A stretch of DNA of 30,825 nucleotides from Bacteroidales bacterium UBA4179 (GTDB lineage: Bacteria > Bacteroidota > Bacteroidia > Bacteroidales > Dysgonomonadaceae): NCBI GenBank assembly GCA_002381125.1, contig DFUT01000016.1, forward strand, positions 1 through 30,825, read 5' to 3'. A model generated the notes under the pieces. It did not search any database and was not told the DNA's origin. It saw nothing but the letters and a program-made list of their open reading frames with translations. Made by a program: the position numbers and the translations under genes. Shown piece by piece: positions 22,591 to 30,825 of this stretch; position 1 is the stretch's first letter, and each line of letters begins with the position of its first letter.

Positions 22591-22723
22591 TTTATCGTTT
22601 GAACGGAGGGCAAAAAACCTTTCTTGTTTTAAAATATTCGGCATCGTATTTGCATATAAAGCCACTACACGCAATTTAAGTAAAAAACAATATCGGAAGG
22701 TATCCGAGAAATAAAAACAAAAT

Positions 22724-23422
22724 ATGAGAAACGAAAACGATTTTAGGAAATATGCCGTTAAACATTTAGGAATGAACGGCTCACGATTAGATAGCTACAT
22801 GAATATAACCAGCGATTACGGTTATATCTCGCCAACCATTATAGAAGAACGTCAACTGAACGTTGCGCAGATGGACGTTTTTTCGCGTTTGATGATGGAT
22901 CGCATTATTTTCCTGGGAACCCAGATCGACGAGTATGCGGCCAATGTTGTACAAGCCCAATTGCTTTACTTGGATTCTTCCGATCCCGGAAAAGACATCT
23001 CGCTATACATCAACTCACCCGGTGGAACCGTGTATGCCGGATACGGCATTTACGACACCATGCAGTTTATTTCGAGCGATGTATCTACCATATGCACAGG
23101 CATCGCAGCATCAATGGCCGCCGTTTTGCTGGTAGCCGGAACACCAAAAAAACGCTTCGCTCTGCCGCATTCGCGCGTCATGATACATCAACCGTTGGGA
23201 GGTGCACAAGGCCCCGCTTCGGATATCGAAATTACCGCGCGAGAAATTGCACGAGTAAAACAAGAACTTTATACCATCATCTCCCAACATTCGGGTCAGC
23301 CATATGAAGTAATCGAACGCGATTCGGACCGCGATTTTTGGATGACGGCCGCGGAAGCAAAAGAATACGGCATGATTGACGAAGTGTTGGAAAATAAAGC
23401 AAAAAAACAATCGGAAAAATAA
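22724..23422 (+). CDS. clpP: ATP-dependent Clp protease proteolytic subunit
   Basis: Serine peptidase forming the 14-subunit proteolytic chamber. The 232-residue protein has the catalytic triad at the exact family spacing: Ser130 (GIAASMAA), His155 (MIHQPLGG) and Asp204 (RDFWM). The YINSPGGTVYAGYGIYDTMQ region forms the oxyanion-hole side. The N-terminus is some 25-30 residues longer than mature E. coli ClpP and may be a propeptide. It is 17 bp upstream of clpX, its partner unfoldase. Confidence 0.98.
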   Translation: MRNENDFRKYAVKHLGMNGSRLDSYMNITSDYGYISPTIIEERQLNVAQMDVFSRLMMDRIIFLGTQIDEYAANVVQAQLLYLDSSDPGKDISLYINSPGGTVYAGYGIYDTMQFISSDVSTICTGIAASMAAVLLVAGTPKKRFALPHSRVMIHQPLGGAQGPASDIEITAREIARVKQELYTIISQHSGQPYEVIERDSDRDFWMTAAEAKEYGMIDEVLENKAKKQSEK

Positions 23423-23439
23423 AACACAGAGATTAGAAA

Positions 23440-24684
23440 ATGGCAAAAAAATCAAATAGCAGCAATCATTGCAGTTTCTGCGGGAGAAGCGAAAACGAAG
23501 TAACGCTTCTCATCGCGGGAATTTCAGGATATATCTGCGATATGTGTGCCGAACAAGCACACGTAATAGTGAACGAAACATTCAAGGGTTCAGAGAAGCA
23601 ACCGACCAATTTTGCGCTTGCCAATCTTCCCAAACCAAAACAGATAAAAGAATTTCTCGATCAATATGTCATCGGGCAGGATACGGCAAAACGTTTCTTG
23701 TCGGTAGCGGTATACAACCACTATAAACGCATCATGCAAAAAAATATCAAAGAAGATATAGAAATCGAGAAATCGAACATCATCCTGGTAGGTCCCACCG
23801 GAACGGGTAAAACATTGCTTGCGCAAACCATCGCAAAAATGCTGCAGGTGCCCTTTACCATTGTGGATGCTACCGTTTTTACCGAAGCGGGTTACGTGGG
23901 CGAAGATGTGGAAAGCATCCTTACCCGTCTGTTGCAAGTGGCCGATTACGACGTGGCAGCTGCCGAAAGAGGAATCGTTTTTATCGACGAGATCGACAAA
24001 ATTGCCCGCAAAAACGATAACCCGTCCATAACCCGCGATGTAAGCGGCGAAGGGGTTCAACAAGGATTGTTGAAGCTGTTGGAAGGTTCCATAGTCAACG
24101 TCCCGCCTCAAGGAGGACGAAAGCATCCCGAACAACGCATGATCGCCGTGAACACCAAAAACATTCTGTTTATTTGCGGCGGCGCTTTCGATGGCATCGA
24201 AAAAAAGATTGCCCAACGACTCAACGCACATGTCGTGGGTTACACGGCCAGCAGCAACTCCATGCATATAGACCGAACCAATCTGTTGAAATACATCACG
24301 CCGATGGATCTCAAAGCTTATGGACTCATACCCGAGCTCATCGGGCGTCTGCCCATACTCACCTATCTCGATCCGCTGGACAGAGATGCCCTGGTGCGTA
24401 TCCTGACGGAACCAAAGAACTCCATTATCAAACAATATGAAAAATTGTTTGAAATGGACGGAATTACGCTAACTTTCGAAAAAAACGTTTTCGAGTATGT
24501 TGTGGACAAAGCTATCGAATATAAAGTGGGAGCACGCGGTTTGCGATCGATTATGGAAGTAATCATGATGGATGCCATGTTTGTACTTCCTTCCGAAACC
24601 AACAAAAAGAAAATGCATATTACGCTCGATTATGCAAAAAAACATCTTGAAAAATCGGAATTCGGAAAATTGAAAGTTGCCTGA
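23440..24684 (+). CDS. clpX: ATP-dependent Clp protease unfoldase ClpX
   Basis: AAA+ unfoldase that recognises tagged substrates and feeds ClpP. The 414-residue protein has the N-terminal zinc-binding domain (Cys11, Cys14, Cys33, Cys36), Walker A GPTGTGKT (118-125), pore-1 loop GYVG (151-154), Walker B VFIDE (180-184), pore-2 RKH (227-229) and a sensor-2 region GARGLRS. The ClpP-docking loop, IGF in E. coli, appears as VGY (266-268). I believe this is common in Bacteroidota, but cannot check. It follows clpP by 17 bp and ends before a strong terminator. Confidence 0.98.
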   Translation: MAKKSNSSNHCSFCGRSENEVTLLIAGISGYICDMCAEQAHVIVNETFKGSEKQPTNFALANLPKPKQIKEFLDQYVIGQDTAKRFLSVAVYNHYKRIMQKNIKEDIEIEKSNIILVGPTGTGKTLLAQTIAKMLQVPFTIVDATVFTEAGYVGEDVESILTRLLQVADYDVAAAERGIVFIDEIDKIARKNDNPSITRDVSGEGVQQGLLKLLEGSIVNVPPQGGRKHPEQRMIAVNTKNILFICGGAFDGIEKKIAQRLNAHVVGYTASSNSMHIDRTNLLKYITPMDLKAYGLIPELIGRLPILTYLDPLDRDALVRILTEPKNSIIKQYEKLFEMDGITLTFEKNVFEYVVDKAIEYKVGARGLRSIMEVIMMDAMFVLPSETNKKKMHITLDYAKKHLEKSEFGKLKVA

Positions 24685-24756
24685 TTCCGTCGAACAATGA
24701 ATTCGATTACAAACCATTGAAAGAGAATAATGTATTTTACTTTGTCAAATAATCAG

Positions 24757-24790
24757 AAAAATCCGTGAATTTTTTCAGGGATTTTTTTTT
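24757..24790 (+). terminator. Rho-independent terminator after clpX
   Basis: Arms 24757-24769 (AAAAATCCGTGAA) and 24774-24786 (TTCAGGGATTTTT) pair at 12 of 13 positions with a TTTT loop, followed by a T-tract to 24790. This separates clpX from the recQ operon. Confidence 0.88.
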
Positions 24791-24916
24791 AATGAAATAA
24801 TTTTATGCGAAAAATCGATTTTTAACATTTTATTTTTCTCAATTCAAATATTATCTTCTATTTTAGTTATGCAATATGGATTATAGTTTAAATGATCAAA
24901 TAAAAAATACTTTTTA

Positions 24917-24924
24917 TATTTTTG
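24917..24924 (+). promoter_or_regulatory. Probable -7 element of the recQ operon
   Basis: TATTTTTG fits TAnnTTTG and lies 19 bp before the recQ ATG, so the leader would be about 13 nt. A TTTG -33 box at the usual distance is missing (TTTA occurs 26 nt upstream). Its place just after the clpX terminator supports it. Confidence 0.45.
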
Positions 24925-24943
24925 CATTCCTATTTCAGAAAAA

Positions 24944-27187
24944 ATGAATACATTACAAAGCTTCGGGACAAAGAGTACAAAATACGTGAAAAAAGAGAAT
25001 ATTCTTTACAACGGACTTAAAAAATATTTCGGATTCGATACGTTCAAAGGCAATCAAGAAGCCATCATGGAAAGTATCCTATCCGGAAGGGATACCTTTG
25101 TGTTGATGCCCACAGGGGGTGGAAAATCGCTCTGTTATCAATTACCGGCTTTGTTGTCGGAAGGAACTGCTATCGTCATCTCACCTCTCATCGCACTAAT
25201 GAAAAACCAAGTTGATCTTCTGCGCAATTATCACGAAGAAGACAACATTGCGCATTATCTTAACTCATCGCTCACAAAAACAGAAATCGAAGAGGCAAAA
25301 AACGACATCAAAAACGGTAAAACAAAATTGCTGTATGTGGCCCCCGAATCACTTACAAAACAAGAAAATATCGATTTCCTGCGAAGCGTGAAAATATCGT
25401 TCTACGCTGTTGACGAAGCGCATTGCATTTCGGAATGGGGACACGATTTCCGACCCGAGTACCGACGAATTCGTCCCATCATCAACGAAATTGGCGTACG
25501 TCCCGTAATTGCCCTTACGGCAACGGCAACGCCCAAAGTACAGCACGATATTCAAAAAACACTGGGTATGATGAATGCCGCCATATTCAAGTCGTCTTTC
25601 AATCGACCCAATCTATATTACGAAATCCGTCCCAAAACCGATAAGATTGACAGCGAAATCATCAAATACATCCTGTCGCAAGAAAACAAATCGGGAATCG
25701 TATATTGCCTAAGTCGCAAAAAAGTGGACGATTTCGCCGAAATCCTACAGGCTAACGGAATTAAAGCTTTACCGTACCATGCCGGCCTAGATGCCGCCAC
25801 GCGAAGTGCACATCAGGATGCATTCTTGATGGAAGAAGTGCAGGTGATCGTGGCAACCATCGCTTTCGGAATGGGAATAGACAAACCCGATATACGTTAC
25901 GTCATTCACTACGATATCCCAAAAAGTTTGGAAGGATATTATCAAGAAACAGGACGGGCCGGACGCGACGGTGGCGAGGGCAACTGTATCGCTTTCTATT
26001 CTCGAAAAGATCTCCAAAAATTGAAACGTTTCATGCAAGGGAAACCCGTAGCCGAACAGGAAATCGGGGAACAACTCCTGCTGGAAACGGCAGCATATGC
26101 GGAAACATCCATATGCCGAAGAAAAATGCTGCTGCATTATTTCGGCGAAGAATATAATAACCCCAATTGCGAAAATTGTGATAATTGTTTAAATCCTAAA
26201 ATTAAAGTGGAAGCAAAAGAATTATTGATTACGGTTTTAGAAGCTGTAAAAGCACTAAAAGAAAAACAAAAAACCGAATACGTAATTAACTTTCTACTCG
26301 GTAGAGAAACTTCCGAGATAGAAACCTTTGGCCATAACGAGCTCGAGGAATTCGGATCGGGGGCCGATGAAGAAGAAAGCACATGGCAAAATGTTATTCG
26401 CCAAGCACTTCTTGATAATTATTTGAAAAAAGATATCGAAAACTACGGCATACTCAAAATAACGAAGAAAGGGAAAGACTTCCTGAAAAAACCCGTATCT
26501 TTCAAAATCACGAAAGTAGAGGAGGAAGAAGAAATGGAAGAAGAATTGGATCCCGATAGCGCCGATATAATGGCTTCGGGCGGGGGAAGTTCGGGCGCAG
26601 TGGATCCGGTCTTGTTTGCCATGATGAAGGACTTGAGAAAAAAAATGGCAAAAAAACTGAATGTGCCTCCCTATGTTATCTTTCAGCCGGCTACTCTCGA
26701 GGCAATGGCAACCACTTATCCCATTACACTCGAAGAACTTCAAAACATGCCGGGAGTAGGTCCGGGAAAAGCCAAACGATACGGAAAAGAGTTCATCGAA
26801 CTTATCAAAAAACACGTAGAAGAAAACGAAATTGAACGACCCGAAGATTTGCGCGTCAAAACAGTTGCCAACAAGTCGAAACTCAAGGTATCCATTGTTC
26901 AGGCTATCGATAGAAAAGTGGCGTTGGACGACTTGGCAGAATCCAAAGGAATAGATTTTGACGAATTGCTCTCCGAAGTAGAAGCGATCATTTATGCCGG
27001 AACAAAAATCAATATCGATTACTTTTTGAACGAGATCATGGATCCGGATACTATTGAGGAGATATACGGTTATTTCAAACAAGCCGAAACCGATGATCTG
27101 GAAATGGCTGTTGAGAATTTGCCCGATTATACCGAACCCGAAATTCGATTGGTCCGCATCAAATTTTTCTCGGATATGGCAAACTGA
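24944..27187 (+). CDS. recQ: ATP-dependent DNA helicase RecQ, long form
   Basis: 3'-5' DNA helicase of recombination and replication repair. The 747-residue protein is longer than E. coli RecQ (about 610). In order: helicase domain 1 with Walker A PTGGGKS (56-62) and DEAH (157-160, followed by CISEWGHDFRPEYR); helicase domain 2 with YCLSRKKVDDF and QETGRAGRDG; zinc-binding Cys391, Cys409, Cys412 and Cys415; winged-helix region (about 420-520); an acidic linker with a Gly/Ser-rich stretch (about 525-553); HRDC domain (about 555-640, with MPGVGPGKAKRYG); and a C-terminal helical extension of about 110 residues. It is 16 bp upstream of dxs, with which it seems to be co-transcribed. Confidence 0.95.
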   Translation: MNTLQSFGTKSTKYVKKENILYNGLKKYFGFDTFKGNQEAIMESILSGRDTFVLMPTGGGKSLCYQLPALLSEGTAIVISPLIALMKNQVDLLRNYHEEDNIAHYLNSSLTKTEIEEAKNDIKNGKTKLLYVAPESLTKQENIDFLRSVKISFYAVDEAHCISEWGHDFRPEYRRIRPIINEIGVRPVIALTATATPKVQHDIQKTLGMMNAAIFKSSFNRPNLYYEIRPKTDKIDSEIIKYILSQENKSGIVYCLSRKKVDDFAEILQANGIKALPYHAGLDAATRSAHQDAFLMEEVQVIVATIAFGMGIDKPDIRYVIHYDIPKSLEGYYQETGRAGRDGGEGNCIAFYSRKDLQKLKRFMQGKPVAEQEIGEQLLLETAAYAETSICRRKMLLHYFGEEYNNPNCENCDNCLNPKIKVEAKELLITVLEAVKALKEKQKTEYVINFLLGRETSEIETFGHNELEEFGSGADEEESTWQNVIRQALLDNYLKKDIENYGILKITKKGKDFLKKPVSFKITKVEEEEEMEEELDPDSADIMASGGGSSGAVDPVLFAMMKDLRKKMAKKLNVPPYVIFQPATLEAMATTYPITLEELQNMPGVGPGKAKRYGKEFIELIKKHVEENEIERPEDLRVKTVANKSKLKVSIVQAIDRKVALDDLAESKGIDFDELLSEVEAIIYAGTKINIDYFLNEIMDPDTIEEIYGYFKQAETDDLEMAVENLPDYTEPEIRLVRIKFFSDMAN

Positions 27188-27203
27188 TTTCTAACAAGAA
27201 AAA

Positions 27204-29210
27204 ATGAAATTATTAAAACAAATCGATAGTCCCGATGATTTAAAAAAACTCAACGTCGAACAACTTCAACAAATTTGTTCCGAACTACGGGAATATATCA
27301 TCGATCAGTTATCACACAATCCCGGGCATTTTGCATCGAGTCTGGGAACGGTAGAACTGACCGTGGCTCTACATTATCTTTACAACACCCCTTACGATCG
27401 ATTGGTTTGGGATGTGGGACATCAGGCATATAGCCACAAAATACTGACGGGAAGGCGCGATAAGTTTCCCACTAACCGCAAGTTGGGAGGAATCTCCGGT
27501 TTCCCAAGCCCCGAAGAAAGCGAGTACGATACTTTTGTGTCGGGACATGCGTCCACCTCTATTTCGGCAGCACTGGGAATGGCAGTGGCGGCTTATCTCA
27601 ATCACGAAGAAGACCGCCACGTGGTTGCCATTATCGGAGACGGATCCATGACCGGCGGATTGGCCTACGAAGGGTTGAACAACGTCTGTTCACAACCCAA
27701 TAATCTGCTTATCGTTCTCAACGACAATGATATGTCGATCGACCATAGTGTAGGCGGTTTGCGCGATTATCTCATTAAATTGACCACCTCGTCCAAATAC
27801 AATAAAATAAGAAACAGGGTTTATCAGGCCTTTAAACAAAAAAACCTCATCGACGAGAACAAAAAAAACTTTATTCTCCGTTTCAACAATAGCATCAAAT
27901 CGCTGCTTAGTCGCCAACAAAACCTCTTTGAAGGCTTCAATATCCGCTATTTTGGTCCTATCGACGGCCACAACCTGCCCGAGCTCATCCGAGTGCTCAA
28001 CAACATAAAAGACATGAAAGGTCCCAAATTGTTGCACATCAAAACAGTCAAAGGAAAAGGATATGCTCCGGCAGAAAGATCGGCAACCGTTTGGCATGCG
28101 CCGGGACTCTTCGATAAAGAAACCGGCGAACGTATTGTCAAACGAAGAAAAGACCAACCGCAACTTTATCAGGATGTTTTCGGCCATACCCTCGTAGAAT
28201 TGGCCGAAAAAAACGAAAAAATAGTCGGCGTAACACCGGCAATGCCCACAGGATGTTCCATGAATTATATGATGAAAAAATTTCCGGAACGCACATTCGA
28301 TGTCGGTATTGCCGAAGCACATGCCGTAACGTTTTCGGCAGGACTGGCCAAAGAAGGATTTATTCCGTTTTGCAACATCTACTCATCCTTTATGCAACGG
28401 GCTTACGACCAGGTCATCCATGATGTTGCCCTGCAAAAATCGAAAGTCGTCTTATGTCTCGACAGAGCCGGTATCGTGGGCGAAGATGGGCCTACTCACC
28501 ACGGCGTATTCGACCTTGCCTACATGCGATCCATACCCAACCTTATCATTGCGGCTCCGTTAGACGAACACGATCTGCGAAACCTTATGTACACCGCCGT
28601 ATATGGTAATGAGGGACCCTTCGTTATTCGATATCCGAAAGGACAAGGGGAACGGGTAGATTGGCAGAATCCGATGCAGATCATTCCCATCGGCAAAGGC
28701 AGGAAACTAAGCGATGGGGAAGAAATTGCCGTGCTGTCGATCGGAGCAATCGGGAACACTGTGGCAAAGGCCATCGAAAAAGCCGCCGAGAGAGGGATTG
28801 TAGCGGCACATTACGATTTGCTCTTCCTGAAACCCATTGACGAGGAAATGCTTACCGAAATAGCGGAAAATTATGCTTACCTCATTACCGTTGAAAACGG
28901 AGTGATTGCCGGTGGCATGGGAAGTGCGGTGCTCGAATTTCTGGCCACACATCATTACACCGATATTCATGTTAGACAACTAGGCATTAAAGACGAATTT
29001 GTAACACACGGAACGATAAACGAGCTGCAGCATCTATGCGGAATTGACGAAGACGGCATACTCGAAGCCATTATCGAAGCAAACGAAACCGTCAAGCAGT
29101 ACTCCAAAGTTACAATCAAACAAAAAACTTTTAACCCCCTGGATGCAAAACAAAATAAATCGCTCCCACACGTAGAAAGAGCGAAAAAAATTTATCCTAA
29201 TACAAAATAA
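27204..29210 (+). CDS. dxs: 1-deoxy-D-xylulose-5-phosphate synthase
   Basis: First enzyme of the MEP isoprenoid pathway; condenses pyruvate with glyceraldehyde 3-phosphate using thiamine diphosphate. The 668-residue protein has the DXS-specific N-terminus (HFASSLGTVELTVALHYLYN, WDVGHQAYSHKILTGRRD), the ThDP motif starting GDGSMTGG at 145-147 with Asn173/Asn175, the catalytic Glu371 (GIAEAHAVTF) and the C-terminal transketolase domain. The GHASTSISAALG and DGPTHHGVFDL segments separate it from transketolase and pyruvate dehydrogenase. The last about 35 residues (Lys-rich, ending AKKIYPNTK) go beyond the usual length. The downstream trkA is only 3 bp away. Confidence 0.96.
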   Translation: MKLLKQIDSPDDLKKLNVEQLQQICSELREYIIDQLSHNPGHFASSLGTVELTVALHYLYNTPYDRLVWDVGHQAYSHKILTGRRDKFPTNRKLGGISGFPSPEESEYDTFVSGHASTSISAALGMAVAAYLNHEEDRHVVAIIGDGSMTGGLAYEGLNNVCSQPNNLLIVLNDNDMSIDHSVGGLRDYLIKLTTSSKYNKIRNRVYQAFKQKNLIDENKKNFILRFNNSIKSLLSRQQNLFEGFNIRYFGPIDGHNLPELIRVLNNIKDMKGPKLLHIKTVKGKGYAPAERSATVWHAPGLFDKETGERIVKRRKDQPQLYQDVFGHTLVELAEKNEKIVGVTPAMPTGCSMNYMMKKFPERTFDVGIAEAHAVTFSAGLAKEGFIPFCNIYSSFMQRAYDQVIHDVALQKSKVVLCLDRAGIVGEDGPTHHGVFDLAYMRSIPNLIIAAPLDEHDLRNLMYTAVYGNEGPFVIRYPKGQGERVDWQNPMQIIPIGKGRKLSDGEEIAVLSIGAIGNTVAKAIEKAAERGIVAAHYDLLFLKPIDEEMLTEIAENYAYLITVENGVIAGGMGSAVLEFLATHHYTDIHVRQLGIKDEFVTHGTINELQHLCGIDEDGILEAIIEANETVKQYSKVTIKQKTFNPLDAKQNKSLPHVERAKKIYPNTK

Positions 29211-29213
29211 TCG

Positions 29214-30551
29214 ATGAAAATTATCATAGCAGGTGCCGGAGAGGTAGGAACTCATCTTGCACGTTTATTGGGGGAAGAAAATCACGACATTACCGTGATG
29301 GACGAAAGTAAAGAGCGAATTCAACCCCTCAAAGATAATGCAGAATTGACAGCTGTGGTGGGAAAATGCACCTCGTTAAACGATTTAAATGCAGCCGGAG
29401 TAAAAGATAGCGATCTGTTTATCGGGGTTACACCCGAAGAGTCGCGCAATATCCTGGCAGGCATGTTGGCATCTAACATGGGAGCAAAAAAGACCCTCGC
29501 ACGAATCAATAATCACGAATACCTTTTACCCAAAAATGCCGCTTTTTTTGAAGAAAGAGGCATCCATTCCATGATATACCCCGAAATGATGGCTGCTCGC
29601 GAAATTCTACAGGCACTGAAAACGCCGTGGACACGTTTTTGGTGGGAGCTTTCAAACGGATCGGTCATTCTTGCGGGAGCCAAGATTAGAGAAAATGCAC
29701 CCATCGTCAACAAATATCTACGCGAATTGATCCAAGAAAACAAAAAGTTTCATATCGTAGCCATTAAACGAAACAACCAAACCATCATTCCCAAAGGAAG
29801 CGATCAGATATTGCCCAACGATATTCTCTATTTCACCACACTGCGGAAATACCTTGATGAGATGCCCGCATTTTTGGGGAAAAGATCGTTTGAAGTCAAA
29901 AACGTCATGATTATGGGTGGAAGCCGCATTACCATGTGCACGATACAATATCTTCCATCACATATGAACATTAAGATCATCGAACAGGATCGGGAACGAG
30001 CCGAGATGCTTCTCGAAAACGTACCTTCAAACGTAAGCATATTTTTGGGAGACGGTCGCGACGTCGAATTGCTGCTAAATGAAGGGATTACGGAAACCGA
30101 TGCTTTTCTGGCTCTTACAGGAAATTCCGAAGCCAATATTCTGGCCTGCCTAATGGCAAAACAGTATGGCGTGAGAAAAACGGTTGCCGAAGTGGAAAAT
30201 CTCGATTATATCAACATGGCAGAACGATTCGATATCGGAACGATCATCAACAAAAAAGTGATTACCGCAAGCAAAATTTACGAACTTTTACTCAAAGCCG
30301 ATGTGTCGAACATCAAATGCCTCACCTTTGCCGACGCAAATGTAGGCGAGATTATAGCCAAGCCCAACTCGAAAGTGACCAAAAAATTAATCAAAAACCT
30401 CAACCTTCCCCCGGATATTACTTTCGGGGCACTCATACGGAATGGCGAGCCCATTTTAGTAGATGGCAACACCCTTATCCAAGCGTACGACAAGGTAGTT
30501 GTTTTTTTTCTCAGCAAATCATTGAAAAATATCGAAAATCTATTTAACTGA
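29214..30551 (+). CDS. trkA: Trk potassium uptake regulatory subunit TrkA
   Basis: Cytosolic NAD(H)-binding regulator of the TrkH/TrkG potassium channel. The 445-residue protein has the duplicated RCK layout. The first Rossmann unit begins MKIIIAGAGEVGTHLARLLG with the GxGxxG motif, and a first RCK_C follows at about 140-220. The second Rossmann unit starts near residue 228 (VKNVMIMGGSRITMCTIQYL), where the nucleotide motif is less strict, and a second RCK_C (GEIIAKPNSKVTKKLIKNLN) ends the protein. It is 3 bp after dxs. The membrane subunit trkH, often next in Bacteroidales, is not here; a terminator follows directly. Confidence 0.95.
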   Translation: MKIIIAGAGEVGTHLARLLGEENHDITVMDESKERIQPLKDNAELTAVVGKCTSLNDLNAAGVKDSDLFIGVTPEESRNILAGMLASNMGAKKTLARINNHEYLLPKNAAFFEERGIHSMIYPEMMAAREILQALKTPWTRFWWELSNGSVILAGAKIRENAPIVNKYLRELIQENKKFHIVAIKRNNQTIIPKGSDQILPNDILYFTTLRKYLDEMPAFLGKRSFEVKNVMIMGGSRITMCTIQYLPSHMNIKIIEQDRERAEMLLENVPSNVSIFLGDGRDVELLLNEGITETDAFLALTGNSEANILACLMAKQYGVRKTVAEVENLDYINMAERFDIGTIINKKVITASKIYELLLKADVSNIKCLTFADANVGEIIAKPNSKVTKKLIKNLNLPPDITFGALIRNGEPILVDGNTLIQAYDKVVVFFLSKSLKNIENLFN

Positions 30552-30559
30552 TAAATAAA

Positions 30560-30591
30560 AAAACCACGCAAAGTTGTTTTTGCGTGGTTTT
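30560..30591. terminator. Bidirectional terminator between trkA and clpB
   Basis: Arms AAAACCACGCAAA (30560-30572) and TTTGCGTGGTTTT (30579-30591) form a perfect 13-bp stem with a 6-nt loop. The symmetrical A- and T-rich ends give a U-tract on both strands. It lies 8 bp after the trkA stop and 33 bp after the clpB stop, so it can serve both converging genes. Confidence 0.88.
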
Positions 30592-30624
30592 CATATTGCG
30601 CCAAGCGCTAAATCACTGTTTTTT

Positions 30625-30825
30625 TTAATTCTTGAAAAATATCTTGCCATCGACCGCATCGATGATGATGGGTTTTGTTTTATCTATCGTGCCTGCAATA
30701 ATATCTCTCGCCAACTCGTTGAGTATTCTACGTTGAATGACCCGTTTCACGGGACGCGCACCAAATTGCGGATCGTACCCTTCTTTTGCGAGATATTCCA
30801 CTGCTTCATCGGTATACTCCAGTTG
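30625..30825 (-). CDS. clpB: ATP-dependent chaperone ClpB, C-terminal fragment (5' end outside window)
   Basis: The frame from the window edge to a TAA at 30625-30627 encodes 66 residues. It includes YDPQFGARPVKRVIQRRI, the sensor-2 signature of the second AAA+ domain of ClpB-type Hsp100 proteins, then LNELARDIIAGTI and an ending DGKIFFKN. ClpB is a disaggregase working with DnaK. The short C-terminus after GARP and lack of a ClpA-like or ClpC-like tail favour ClpB over other Hsp100 types. Most of the gene is outside the window. Confidence 0.88.
   Translation of the reverse strand, partial: QLEYTDEAVEYLAKEGYDPQFGARPVKRVIQRRILNELARDIIAGTIDKTKPIIIDAVDGKIFFKN

Noticed and set aside
24810..24823. 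Perfect palindrome AAAAATCGATTTTT upstream of recQ
   Set aside because: Self-complementary A/T-rich 14-mers are expected by chance in such AT-rich DNA; there is no second copy or known regulator.
27204..29210. Transketolase or pyruvate dehydrogenase E1 instead of DXS
   Set aside because: The DXS-specific segments WDVGHQAY, KILTGRRD and GIAEAHAVTF, plus the single-chain length, decide for DXS.

Overview
The window looks like a chromosomal housekeeping segment from a member of the Bacteroidota, most likely order Bacteroidales (a Porphyromonas/Dysgonomonas/Proteiniphilum-type relative; genus not resolvable by eye). The evidence is: (i) several promoters of the Bacteroides type, TTTG-N19..20-TAnnTTTG, instead of TTGACA/TATAAT; (ii) A-rich leaders with few Shine-Dalgarno sites; (iii) lineage-typical families (an ECF sigma/anti-sigma/DUF4252 group, DUF3109, a long RecQ); (iv) Bacteroidales-like ribosomal protein sequences.

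Region 1 (1-16705, all minus strand) is the fused str-S10-spc-alpha ribosomal cluster. In transcription order it reads rpsL, rpsG, fusA, rpsJ, rplC, rplD, rplW, rplB, rpsS, rplV, rpsC, rplP, rpmC, rpsQ, rplN, rplX, rplE, rpsN, rpsH, rplF, rplR, rpsE, rpmD, rplO, secY, map, infA, rpmJ, rpsM, rpsK, rpsD (the last cut four codons short by the window edge). Spacing is tight except for gaps of about 190 bp (rpsL-rpsG) and 218 bp (rpsJ-rplC). A good promoter lies upstream of rpsL.

Region 2 (about 16706-18850) starts from a divergent intergenic region and carries a small plus-strand regulatory group: an ECF sigma factor, an overlapping single-pass membrane protein that is the likely anti-sigma factor, and a secreted DUF4252 protein, closed by a hairpin terminator. 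A possible ECF-type promoter sits directly in front of the sigma gene.

Region 3 (18865-20386, minus strand) has a CPBP-type intramembrane protease followed by a DUF3109 cysteine-rich protein. A 21-codon mini-ORF fits between them with TGATG overlaps at both ends, and an 18-bp sequence is repeated at both junctions. The 438-bp region upstream (20387-20824) holds an array of five degenerate 11-bp tandem repeats and the promoter of the next operon.

Region 4 (20825-30551, plus strand) is trigger factor (with an unusual repetitive charged tail), clpP and clpX, ended by a strong terminator; then recQ, dxs and trkA in one tight operon ended by a second, probably bidirectional, terminator. At the right edge is the C-terminal end of clpB on the minus strand. 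Trigger factor, ClpP, ClpX and ClpB together form a protein folding/quality-control neighbourhood.

Most of the window is conserved core genome. I see no CRISPR array, rRNA, tRNA, insertion sequence or prophage, and no convincing new defence or biosynthetic system. The most unusual items are the trigger-factor tail repeat, the 11-bp repeat array, the mini-ORF/duplication between the protease and DUF3109 genes, and the ECF module with its possible near-leaderless self-promoter.
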